NCBI GenBank assembly: GCA_002340325.1
Contig: DDLV01000159.1
Span: 1-17,650, forward strand
Source: Glaciecola sp. UBA2563
GTDB lineage: Bacteria > Pseudomonadota > Gammaproteobacteria > Enterobacterales > Alteromonadaceae
Direction of reading: 5' to 3'
DNA length: 17,650 bases
In this document: one piece after another, positions 7,739 to 14,391 of the stretch
Numbering within the stretch: the stretch's first letter is position 1
How the letters are laid out: the number at the start of each line of letters is the position of its first letter
Translations under genes and position numbers: made by a program
Notes under the pieces: model-generated
Told to the model about the DNA's origin: nothing
What the model saw: only the letters and a program-made list of their open reading frames with translations
Database searches by the model: none

Positions 7739-7930
7739 GAGAATTTCCAATTTTATAATTTACGAATCAGTTCAAAGATATATACAACCTACGTTGGCGG
7801 CGGATTGTACAGGGTTATCGAGTCCAAGGCTATGATAAATATTGAGTCAATTAAGTTAATAAATTGTTGTTAAGTGTATAGAACAAAGTCTATTGGTCGA
7901 TGACTAAATATTAGAGACATCTGCGCTCAT

Positions 7931-7944
7931 GCTCACGCGTGAGC
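7931..7944. promoter_or_regulatory. Perfect 14-bp palindrome, possible operator
   Basis: GCTCACGCGTGAGC equals its own reverse complement over 14 bases. It has no loop or T-tract, so it looks like a protein-binding dyad rather than a terminator. The binding protein is unknown. Confidence 0.4.
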
Positions 7945-7958
7945 CTGGTTTAATTAAT

Positions 7959-7974
7959 GTGATACTATTATCAC
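7959..7974. promoter_or_regulatory. Inverted repeat GTGATA-N4-TATCAC next to a -10-like TATAAA
   Basis: The 6-bp arms are perfect around CTAT, and the dyad ends one base before TATAAA (7976-7981). It could be an operator over the promoter of the DUF4124 gene. It is not a CRP site: the half-sites are 8 bp apart instead of 6. Confidence 0.4.
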
Positions 7975-8049
7975 GTATAAAAATACACCTGCGTTGTGTC
8001 AGGTTTATTATTTACACTTAACGTCGTCTGAAGTAGAAAGGTTTGTGAA

Positions 8050-8571
8050 ATGGGTAAAACCGGGATTAGCATTATCATTGTATTGTGTGGATTAACAGGG
8101 TTTAATGCATTCGCAGATACCGTCATGTATAAAAAAGTGAATGAAGACGGCACTATTACTTATTCAGATACGCCCTTTCCTGGTGCAAAAAAAGTAATTT
8201 TAAAGGAGCCTAGCTCTGTCATTCCATCCAGCCCACCAAAATCTGTACCCGTTATACCCCAACCAGTTGTGAAGAAAAAGAAGCACAAACTGTCCATCCT
8301 ATCACCTGCAAATGAGTCTACTGTTAGGGATAATTCTGGAAACTTTCGAATTATAACTAAGTTAGAGCCCTCTATTGGCGGGATTTACACGCTAGACATG
8401 AACGGTGTTACTTACGAATCATCAACAGGTGTTTTTGATTTGAAGAACATGGATAGAGGCGAATATACCTTCAAAGTAACGTTTTCCAACAAGTCGGGCA
8501 AGGTTATTGCATCGTCACCTCAAAGTACATTGTTTTTACAACGAGCATCCGTTCTGTTTAATAATCGTTAA
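8050..8571 (+). CDS. DUF4124 domain-containing exported protein
   Basis: A 173-residue protein with a signal peptide (residues 1-22, cleavage after AFA) and an N-terminal DUF4124 domain: VMYKKVNEDGTITYSDTPFPGAKKV, about 25-50. A Pro/Lys-rich linker (about 55-78) follows. The C-terminal part reads like an Ig/FnIII-like beta sandwich (SILSPANESTVRDNSGNF, TLDMNGVTYESSTGVFDL, GEYTFKVTFSNKSGKVIAS). DUF4124 proteins are periplasmic or envelope proteins of undetermined biochemical function. A DUF4124 gene directly before ntrBC is a gene order I recall from related marine Gammaproteobacteria. The ATG at 8050 has AAAGG 8 nt upstream. The 133-bp gap to ntrB contains an NtrC box, so the two may be only partly co-transcribed. 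Confidence 0.85.
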   Translation: MGKTGISIIIVLCGLTGFNAFADTVMYKKVNEDGTITYSDTPFPGAKKVILKEPSSVIPSSPPKSVPVIPQPVVKKKKHKLSILSPANESTVRDNSGNFRIITKLEPSIGGIYTLDMNGVTYESSTGVFDLKNMDRGEYTFKVTFSNKSGKVIASSPQSTLFLQRASVLFNNR

Positions 8572-8627
8572 CTAAAATAGGCTCAGATTCTTTAAAACTA
8601 CACTAAAAAGGTAGATTTAAGCTCGAT

Positions 8628-8635
8628 TGCACCAA
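8628..8635 (+). promoter_or_regulatory. NtrC half-site
   Basis: TGCACCAA matches the left half of the NtrC consensus (TGCACC-N5-GGTGCA), but the right half is degenerate. It begins 34 bp, about three helical turns, upstream of the full site at 8662, which would put both on the same DNA face. Confidence 0.35.
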
Positions 8636-8661
8636 TGTCGAATTGATAACTTAACTTGTAA

Positions 8662-8678
8662 TGCACTATTTTGGTGCT
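8662..8678 (+). promoter_or_regulatory. NtrC binding site in front of ntrB
   Basis: TGCACTATTTTGGTGCT fits the NtrC consensus TGCACC-N5-GGTGCA in all but two positions and closely resembles the known glnA enhancer sites of enterics. It is centred about 35 bp upstream of the ntrB start and 15 bp before its ribosome site. This is a position suited to autorepression by NtrC, as at E. coli glnLp. Confidence 0.8.
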
Positions 8679-8704
8679 TATTAAGTTGATGTAAAGGGAT
8701 TATT

Positions 8705-9790
8705 TTGGAAATCGATTTTGCCTATCAAAACGCTATTATGCAGTCTATGCAGACAGCGCTCATTATGCTTAATAATAAGTACGAGGTTTGTTTTGTAAAT
8801 GAAGCCGCGTTGAATGCATTTGAGTCGGGTAAAAGCCAAATTCTTCATAAACCTTTCTTAGATTTTCTTATCGACGACTGTATAGAAGAGTCACGGTTGA
8901 AAAAAGTGATTGAGTTGGGAGAAGAATTTTCTCAATCCGAACTACAACTGTGTTTCAAAGACGGCCGCTGCATATTGGTAGATTTACAGGCAAACCTTCT
9001 GAATATTGCCTCCAAAGAATATATTTTAATCGAAGTAATTCACGTTAATAAACAGAGAAAGATTTCACAAGAGACGCTCCATTATGCCCAACAGATGGCG
9101 GCAAGAGAGCTAATAAGAGGCCTTGCTCACGAAATCAAAAACCCCTTAGGTGGAATTCGCGGTGCGGCCCAGTTGTTAGGTCGACAACTTCCAGATCAGG
9201 AACAGCAAGAATTTACGCAAATGATCATGGAACAAGCCGATAGGCTAAGAGCATTAGTCGATAGATTACTTGGCCCTAATACTCTGCCGCAAAAACGCTG
9301 GACCAACCTACACCAAATAGTTGAAAAGGTGCGCACAGTTATAACAGCAGATCAATCTGTCAAATTCAATATTGAGCGAGATTACGACCCCTCAATACCC
9401 GAGATTTATGCAGACTCAGATATGCTACAACAAGCGATATTGAATATCGCCAGAAATGCGAGTCAAGCGCTCCGTGATTCAAAAGTTGATAGACCTATTA
9501 TTGGTCTTCGAACTCGTATCGAACGTTTGTGTGTCATTAATGGACGCATGCACAATTTATGTGCGCTCGTAAGTGTCATTGACAATGGCCCCGGCATTCC
9601 CAGAAAAGTGAGGGATACACTTTTCTATCCAATGGTGACGAGTAAAAAGAACGGCAGCGGATTAGGACTTTCAATCGCGCAAACGTTGATTGACCACCAT
9701 GAGGGTAAAATTGATCTTGAGAGTTTTCCAGGATACACAGAATTTACTCTTTATATTCCAATAATAAAAAAGGGAGAAGACGATGAGTGA
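8705..9790 (+). CDS. ntrB: Nitrogen-regulation sensor histidine kinase/phosphatase NtrB (GlnL)
   Basis: A 361-residue cytosolic kinase without membrane segments. It has a PAS-type N-terminal domain (about 10-115), a HisKA dimerisation box GLAHEIKNPLGGIRGAAQLL with phospho-acceptor H142, an N-box with N247/N251 (LQQAILNIARNASQAL), a G1 box DNGPGIP (293-299) and a G2 box GSGLGLSIA (317-325). NtrB phosphorylates NtrC when nitrogen is limiting and, with PII protein, dephosphorylates it when nitrogen is ample. The start is a TTG at 8705, supported by AAAGGGA at 8693-8699 and by the family-typical N-terminus; the next in-frame Met would cut into the PAS domain. It overlaps ntrC by 8 bp. An NtrC box lies just upstream. 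Confidence 0.96.
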   Translation: MEIDFAYQNAIMQSMQTALIMLNNKYEVCFVNEAALNAFESGKSQILHKPFLDFLIDDCIEESRLKKVIELGEEFSQSELQLCFKDGRCILVDLQANLLNIASKEYILIEVIHVNKQRKISQETLHYAQQMAARELIRGLAHEIKNPLGGIRGAAQLLGRQLPDQEQQEFTQMIMEQADRLRALVDRLLGPNTLPQKRWTNLHQIVEKVRTVITADQSVKFNIERDYDPSIPEIYADSDMLQQAILNIARNASQALRDSKVDRPIIGLRTRIERLCVINGRMHNLCALVSVIDNGPGIPRKVRDTLFYPMVTSKKNGSGLGLSIAQTLIDHHEGKIDLESFPGYTEFTLYIPIIKKGEDDE

Positions 9791-11201
9791 ACCAGTTTGG
9801 ATAGTTGACGATGATAGCTCGATTCGATGGGTACTGGAAAAAGCGCTCAAAGCTGCAAACTTAAAATGCTTAAGTTTTTCAAACCCCGAGGATTTACTCT
9901 TACAAATTCAGAGCGGCGTTTCTCCCCAAGTAATAATTTCCGATGTAAGAATGCCTCAAATGGATGGGATGGCCTTGCTAGAGGAGGTTCATCATCACAA
10001 CCCTGGATTGCCCATTATCATTATGACTGCACATTCAGATTTGGATAGCGCAGTCAAAGCATATAAAGGCGGCGCATTTGAATATTTGCCGAAACCATTC
10101 GATATCGATGAAGCGGTGAATCTCACCAAAAGAGCACTTGAGCATGCGCGTGAGAACTCTCAAAATTCGACAAATGACACCATATCCAACAATGCAGAAA
10201 TCATTGGTGAAGCACCTGCCATGCAAGAAGTATTTAGAGCCGTTGGCCGACTGTCGCGTTCCTCGATAAGTGTCTTGATTAATGGGCAATCTGGCACCGG
10301 TAAAGAACTCGTTGCGCATGCACTTCATAAACATAGTCCAAGAGCTGATCAAACATTTATCGCGTTGAACATGGCAGCGATACCTGCAGATTTGATTGAA
10401 TCTGAATTGTTTGGCCATGAAAAAGGCGCTTTCACAGGAGCGCAAAATGCGCGCCAAGGCAGATTTGAACAAGCAGATGGTGGCACACTTTTTTTAGATG
10501 AAATTGGAGATATGCCGCTTGATGTGCAAACGCGCTTATTGAGAGTCCTGGCAGATGGTCAGTTCTATCGCGTTGGAGGACATCAACCCGTCAGCGTTGA
10601 TGTTCGCATTATCGCGGCTACCCATCAAAACTTGGAAGAACGCGTGTCCGATGGTAAGTTCAGAGAAGATCTCTACCACCGCTTAAATGTCATAAAAGTG
10701 CATTTGCCAAGCTTGCACGAACGCCGTGAAGACATTCCGCTCCTTGCTAAACACTTTTTAAACAAAGCATCGCTTGAGCTTGGCGTCGAATCCAAACTAC
10801 TATCTAAGGAAGCTTCCGACAAGCTAATGCATGTCACCTGGCCTGGCAATGTCCGCCAGCTAGAAAACACATGTCGATGGTTGACGGTAATGGCAAGTGG
10901 ACAGGAGATTCTCATTGATGACTTGCCGCCAGAGTTGCTAAAAGAGAACACCATAGAAAGTAAGCAAGAAAACAACAGCAGTAACTGGCAGTCATTGCTA
11001 GCAGATTGGGCAACCTCACAATTAGCATCTGGAGAAAAAGACATATTAGATACAGCTCAAAAAGACTTCGAAAAAATCCTGCTGACGTGCGCCCTTAAAT
11101 ACACGAGAGGCCATAAACAAGAGGCTGCTAAACGGTTGGGTTGGGGCAGAAATACGCTGACAAGAAAACTGAAAGAGCTAGACTTTGAAGAAAAGGTTTA
11201 A
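9783..11201 (+). CDS. ntrC: Nitrogen-regulation response regulator NtrC (GlnG), sigma54 activator
   Basis: A 472-residue protein (E. coli NtrC has 469). The receiver domain has the acidic pocket D9-D11, phospho-acceptor D54 (IISDVRMPQMDG) and K104. The AAA+ domain has Walker A GQSGTGKE (168-175), the sigma54-contact loop GAFTGA (215-220), Walker B GGTLFLDEIG (233-242) and the sensor region PGNVRQLENTCRW. A C-terminal Fis-type helix-turn-helix follows (ILLTCALKYTRGHKQEAAKRLGWGRNTLTRKL). Phosphorylated NtrC forms hexamers and drives open-complex formation by sigma54 polymerase at nitrogen-assimilation genes. The ATG at 9783 sits inside the ntrB stop region (ATGAGTGA) and has GGGAGAAG upstream, indicating coupling. 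Walker A has Gln where enteric NtrC has Glu, a mild and non-catalytic change. Confidence 0.97.
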   Translation: MSEPVWIVDDDSSIRWVLEKALKAANLKCLSFSNPEDLLLQIQSGVSPQVIISDVRMPQMDGMALLEEVHHHNPGLPIIIMTAHSDLDSAVKAYKGGAFEYLPKPFDIDEAVNLTKRALEHARENSQNSTNDTISNNAEIIGEAPAMQEVFRAVGRLSRSSISVLINGQSGTGKELVAHALHKHSPRADQTFIALNMAAIPADLIESELFGHEKGAFTGAQNARQGRFEQADGGTLFLDEIGDMPLDVQTRLLRVLADGQFYRVGGHQPVSVDVRIIAATHQNLEERVSDGKFREDLYHRLNVIKVHLPSLHERREDIPLLAKHFLNKASLELGVESKLLSKEASDKLMHVTWPGNVRQLENTCRWLTVMASGQEILIDDLPPELLKENTIESKQENNSSNWQSLLADWATSQLASGEKDILDTAQKDFEKILLTCALKYTRGHKQEAAKRLGWGRNTLTRKLKELDFEEKV

Positions 11202-11223
11202 CTGGGTTGCACTTATCCAATAA

Positions 11224-12873
11224 TCACCCAACGGTATCGATATTCGCATTTAGTTGAAGCGTATTTTTGTTTTGTTCGACCAAGTACCGCCAATTTCGTT
11301 GTAAATTGGCGATTTCTAACTGCTCTTCCAAGATGTTTTCTAAATCTTTCTCTGTGGTGAGGGGATTCGCCAACACTACTCGGAAAACAGTTAGAACGCA
11401 GTTTTTGTGCTGTTCAACCTCTATCCGTGTTCTAGATACAAATGATTTGCCAGCTTCGCGCTGTTGTTTTTGAACGGTAACAGTAAGTTCATTGAGCAGT
11501 TCGTTTATCGCTATTTGTTTCGCAGTGGGCAATTCAGACATGTCTTGCAACCACGAAGGTCTTAACCGATACGTCAAGATAGATAATTTAGGTGCGGTAA
11601 TGAGCTCGAATTCGTCGTGCTTTTCGATAAGGGACGCAAATGTACCTGCAAGTTCAATCGATCGATCTATCAGTAATTGATATCCGCGTCGACCAAGGAT
11701 ATGCAGCGAAGAATATACCAACATGGCCATACCATTTCGGGAGCCTTCAAGTGTTGTACTACCCAAGTCTTTTGACCCTTTGCGCAATATATATTGAGCG
11801 TGTTGTTTCACAGCACTGCTGTGATGAGGATCTTTGAATAACACCATGCCAGCGCCCATTGGCACGTACATTTGTTTGTGAGCGTCTATGGTAACACTGT
11901 CAGCTTTTTCAATGCCTTTAAGAATTGACCTGTGCGTAGAGGAAAACAACGTCGCACCGCCCCATGCGCCATCGACATGAAACCAACAATCCAGTTGCTT
12001 AGCCACATCGGCCAGTTCATCTAGTGGATCAACATGCCCAGTTTCAGTGGTGCCGGCCACACCGACTATCGCTAGTACTTTGTTGCCACTTTCTATATAA
12101 CGACGGCCTACGGTTAATACCAACTCTGGATCAAGCGTTTGCTGTGGACACGGTAACGTCAAATGATTCCTTCTACCAATACCCAGTAAATCAGCAGCTT
12201 TGCCTAGTGAGTAATGCCCTCGTCTTGACGAAATTATACCTAAGTTTTGTATATCGTAGTGCCGATACGCGGCAATGAGTCCGTCTTGACCAACGCCACG
12301 GAAACCATCAGCGGCTTTTAAAATGTGATTTCTAGCTACCCAAAGCGCAGTGATATTGGCAACGGTACCTCCCGAACAAAATGCACCCAGCGAATGGTTC
12401 GCGCTATGCAAGTATTCGTGATAGAACTCGCTGCTTTGTTCATATACAAGTTGATGTATCATGCCTAGCGTCTGTCGCTCAAGCGGCGTAAACGCCTTAG
12501 ATGTCTCTATTTTCACTAAATTTTGATTAAGGCCGACAAGCAGCTTTGACAATGGCAGATGAAAATAAGGTAATGCCGACGTCATGTGGCCAATAAACGT
12601 AGGGGAAGACGTATTCACAGAGTGTGAGACAAGCTTATCTAACAGCACCTCTGCGTGTTCAGAGACAAACTCTGGATGCTCGGGAATAAAAGGAAGCGAA
12701 AAGTCCTTCTCTATATCTTCAAGTGAGCTTTTTTTTGTGACTACATGTTGTGAAAGAAAGTCTGCCAGGTTATTTGAAAGGTGTTTTTCTATTTTTGCAA
12801 GTGTTGAATCATCGTTCTCAGGCTGCGTAAACACCCTGTATAAATGCTCCATGCTGACTGTTGCTTTTGACAA
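11224..12873 (-). CDS. panP: PLP-dependent aspartate 1-decarboxylase PanP
   Basis: A 549-residue group II PLP decarboxylase. Seen are SSPTFIGHMTSALPYF (substrate region, about 90-105), AFCSGGTVANITAL (phosphate-binding region, about 165-177), RRGHYSLGKAADLLGIG with the ring-stacking H220, FHVDGAWGG with D301 for the pyridine nitrogen, and IDAHKQMYVPMG with Schiff-base K333. Length and sequence fit PanP, the pyridoxal enzyme that makes beta-alanine from aspartate for pantothenate/CoA in many marine Gammaproteobacteria lacking PanD. Glutamate/DOPA decarboxylase-like activity is the alternative. The start is a TTG at 12873, backed by AGGTGAGG at 12883-12890; the ATG seven codons later has no ribosome site. 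It is the last gene of a probable four-gene operon and convergent with ntrC (22-bp gap). Confidence 0.9.
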   Translation of the reverse strand: MSKATVSMEHLYRVFTQPENDDSTLAKIEKHLSNNLADFLSQHVVTKKSSLEDIEKDFSLPFIPEHPEFVSEHAEVLLDKLVSHSVNTSSPTFIGHMTSALPYFHLPLSKLLVGLNQNLVKIETSKAFTPLERQTLGMIHQLVYEQSSEFYHEYLHSANHSLGAFCSGGTVANITALWVARNHILKAADGFRGVGQDGLIAAYRHYDIQNLGIISSRRGHYSLGKAADLLGIGRRNHLTLPCPQQTLDPELVLTVGRRYIESGNKVLAIVGVAGTTETGHVDPLDELADVAKQLDCWFHVDGAWGGATLFSSTHRSILKGIEKADSVTIDAHKQMYVPMGAGMVLFKDPHHSSAVKQHAQYILRKGSKDLGSTTLEGSRNGMAMLVYSSLHILGRRGYQLLIDRSIELAGTFASLIEKHDEFELITAPKLSILTYRLRPSWLQDMSELPTAKQIAINELLNELTVTVQKQQREAGKSFVSRTRIEVEQHKNCVLTVFRVVLANPLTTEKDLENILEEQLEIANLQRNWRYLVEQNKNTLQLNANIDTVG

Positions 12874-12882
12874 AACGCTTTA

Positions 12883-12890
12883 CCTCACCT
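12883..12890 (-). promoter_or_regulatory. Ribosome binding site fixing the TTG start of panP
   Basis: On the minus strand AGGTGAGG ends 9 nt before the TTG at 12873-12871, a strong Shine-Dalgarno at usable spacing. The downstream in-frame ATG at 12852 lacks one. Confidence 0.75.
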
Positions 12891-12924
12891 ACTTCTCACA
12901 CGCACTCTACATCAGTTTTTGCGT

Positions 12925-13605
12925 TTAAACAACTGTCTCTAGTTTCCAGCAATCTTGACCAGACAACATGTATTTTCTTTCAAATGGCGTTAATGGCTGA
13001 CTGTCAATAACAGTAATAACAGAGTCGATGCCGTATACAGACAAAGCCTGTTGAAATTCTTTTAAATAGATTAACCAATTAGACCGGCATTCGATATTCA
13101 TATGAGTTGAAATAATGTATTTCATAATGGGGGAAGCGTACCATCGCTTGACCAGTTGCGTCTTTTTCGGATAGGGGTTTGGATATAGTATGTATTGTCT
13201 TTTAATGGCTTTTTTGTGATTAGATTCAGATAACAAGCGCCAAAAGTCTGCAAGATCAGCCCTCAATAAAAAAACATTCTTAACAGCCTTTGCACATTGT
13301 CCGGTGCTCGTGCCATGATAAAACGGGTTTTTTTCTAATCTTACAATGGATTTATCAATGCCTACTACCAAACAATCTGGGTATTGCTTTGATAAGGCGA
13401 CAGTACTTTCTCCGACGCCACAGCACGCATCAACGATAGTGTTTCCACTAAATGCATCAGCAACCCGACTAAATGCATCAAATGCTTTTCTAGTATGCTC
13501 AGATATAGGTTTGCGGAACTTCGCTTGTTTCTGGCGCTCTATCATCGCCAAGAGGTGAATATGCACCTCTTGTTGATTACTTTTGATACGATTTACTTTG
13601 AACAC
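12925..13605 (-). CDS. TrmB-like SAM-dependent methyltransferase (divergent paralogue)
   Basis: A 226-residue protein with SAM motif I IVDACCGVGEST (57-68), motif II VVGIDKS (80-86), a TrmB-type motif LYPNPYPKKTQLVKRWY (140-156; canonical TrmB has F-P-D-P-W-P-K-K-R-H) and a C-terminal TPFERKYM (206-213; TrmB has a related T-x-Y/F-E). TrmB makes m7G46 in tRNA. This protein lacks the canonical Asp of PDPW, so it is probably a paralogue of unknown substrate rather than the housekeeping TrmB. The N-terminus (RIKSNQQEVHIHLL...FRKPISEHT) fits this paralogue group and supports the GTG start at 13605, although no good ribosome site precedes it. It begins 15 nt after the yadH stop and ends 51 nt before panP, consistent with one operon. 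Confidence 0.75.
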   Translation of the reverse strand: MFKVNRIKSNQQEVHIHLLAMIERQKQAKFRKPISEHTRKAFDAFSRVADAFSGNTIVDACCGVGESTVALSKQYPDCLVVGIDKSIVRLEKNPFYHGTSTGQCAKAVKNVFLLRADLADFWRLLSESNHKKAIKRQYILYPNPYPKKTQLVKRWYASPIMKYIISTHMNIECRSNWLIYLKEFQQALSVYGIDSVITVIDSQPLTPFERKYMLSGQDCWKLETVV

Positions 13606-13620
13606 GAGAAGCTTTATACA

Positions 13621-14391
13621 TTAAGTTCGTATACCTACGCCCTTATCCACCAATCGATATGCAACAAAAAACACAATTGCGTTGAAGACGATAAGTAAAG
13701 ATAACGCCGTCGTAAAGCTGATATCCGATGCACCTAAAAAGCCAAATCGAAATCCATTCACCATGTAAACAATGGGGTTTAAAGCACTCACTGATTGCCA
13801 AAACTCGGGCAACAAGGTTAACGAATAGAATACACCGCCTAAATATGTCAACGGCGTTAATATGAAGGTCGGCACAACGCTAATGTCGTCGAATGTTTTC
13901 GCAAATACACCATTTATCAATCCTGCAGTGGCAAACAGCGTACTTGTTAACAGCAACGTGATAACAATGACGGTAAAACTATGAATATTTACGTCAACGA
14001 AAAACAGCGAAACAATTGTTACGATAATCCCGATCAGTGAGGCTCTGGCCACGCCCCCACCAATGAAACCGAGGAGAATTACCCATGTAGGTACTGGCGA
14101 GACTAAAAGTTCTTCGATATTGCGTTGAAACTTAGCACTAAAAAATGAAGATGAAACGTTTGAGTAGCTGTTGGTAATGATAGACATCATAATTAGCCCG
14201 GGCACGATAAATTCCATGTAAGTAAAGCCATCCATCGTGCCAATGCGTTGCCCAATTAGACTCCCAAAAATAATGAAGTAAAGCGTCATGGTAATGGCTG
14301 GCGGCACCAGTGTTTGCACCCAAATCCGCAAGAATCGCGTGCACTCTTTTATCCATATCGTTTTTAGTGCCGTTATATAAAGACTATTCAC
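13621..14391 (-). CDS. yadH: ABC-2 type exporter permease YadH
   Basis: With the GTG at 14391 the protein is 256 residues, the same length as E. coli YadH. It starts VNSLYITALKTIW, aligning with MMHLYWVALKSIW of the homologue. Six hydrophobic segments typical of ABC-2 permeases are visible, with conserved blocks RIWVQTLVPP, MTLYFIIFGSLIG, FIVPGLIMMSIITNSY, FQRNIEELLVSPVPT, NGVFAKTFDDISVVPTF and LTYLGGVFYSLTLLPEFW. The GTG overlaps the yadG stop by 8 bp and has AAGGAG at 14399-14404, so it is preferred over the upstream ATG at 14418, which has no ribosome site. It would form a half-transporter pair with YadG in the inner membrane. The substrate is not established for this family. Confidence 0.93.
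   Translation of the reverse strand: MNSLYITALKTIWIKECTRFLRIWVQTLVPPAITMTLYFIIFGSLIGQRIGTMDGFTYMEFIVPGLIMMSIITNSYSNVSSSFFSAKFQRNIEELLVSPVPTWVILLGFIGGGVARASLIGIIVTIVSLFFVDVNIHSFTVIVITLLLTSTLFATAGLINGVFAKTFDDISVVPTFILTPLTYLGGVFYSLTLLPEFWQSVSALNPIVYMVNGFRFGFLGASDISFTTALSLLIVFNAIVFFVAYRLVDKGVGIRT

Larger units (their letters stand above)
7739..8049. promoter_or_regulatory. Divergent intergenic region between typA and the DUF4124 gene
   Basis: This 311-bp spacer must hold both promoters. I see three dyads: GCTCACGCGTGAGC (7931-7944), GTGATA-N4-TATCAC (7959-7974), and a 5-bp hairpin ACCTG-N8-CAGGT (7987-8004). The second is followed at once by a -10-like TATAAA (7976-7981). A ribosome site AAAGG (8037-8041) serves the DUF4124 gene. 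No convincing NtrC box, no good sigma54 promoter and no remnant of glnA coding sequence was recognised. Confidence 0.6.

Noticed and set aside
7794..7810. Sigma54-like TTGGC...TTGTA on the plus strand
   Set aside because: The -24 and -12 elements are one base too close and the -12 lacks the GC; no gene starts within 200 bp downstream.
7958..7975. CRP site reading of TGTGA...TCAC
   Set aside because: Half-sites are separated by 8 bp rather than the required 6.
11202..11223. Hairpin between ntrC and panP
   Set aside because: Only a 5-bp TGGGT/ACCCA stem with an 18-nt loop and no T-tract; not a credible terminator.
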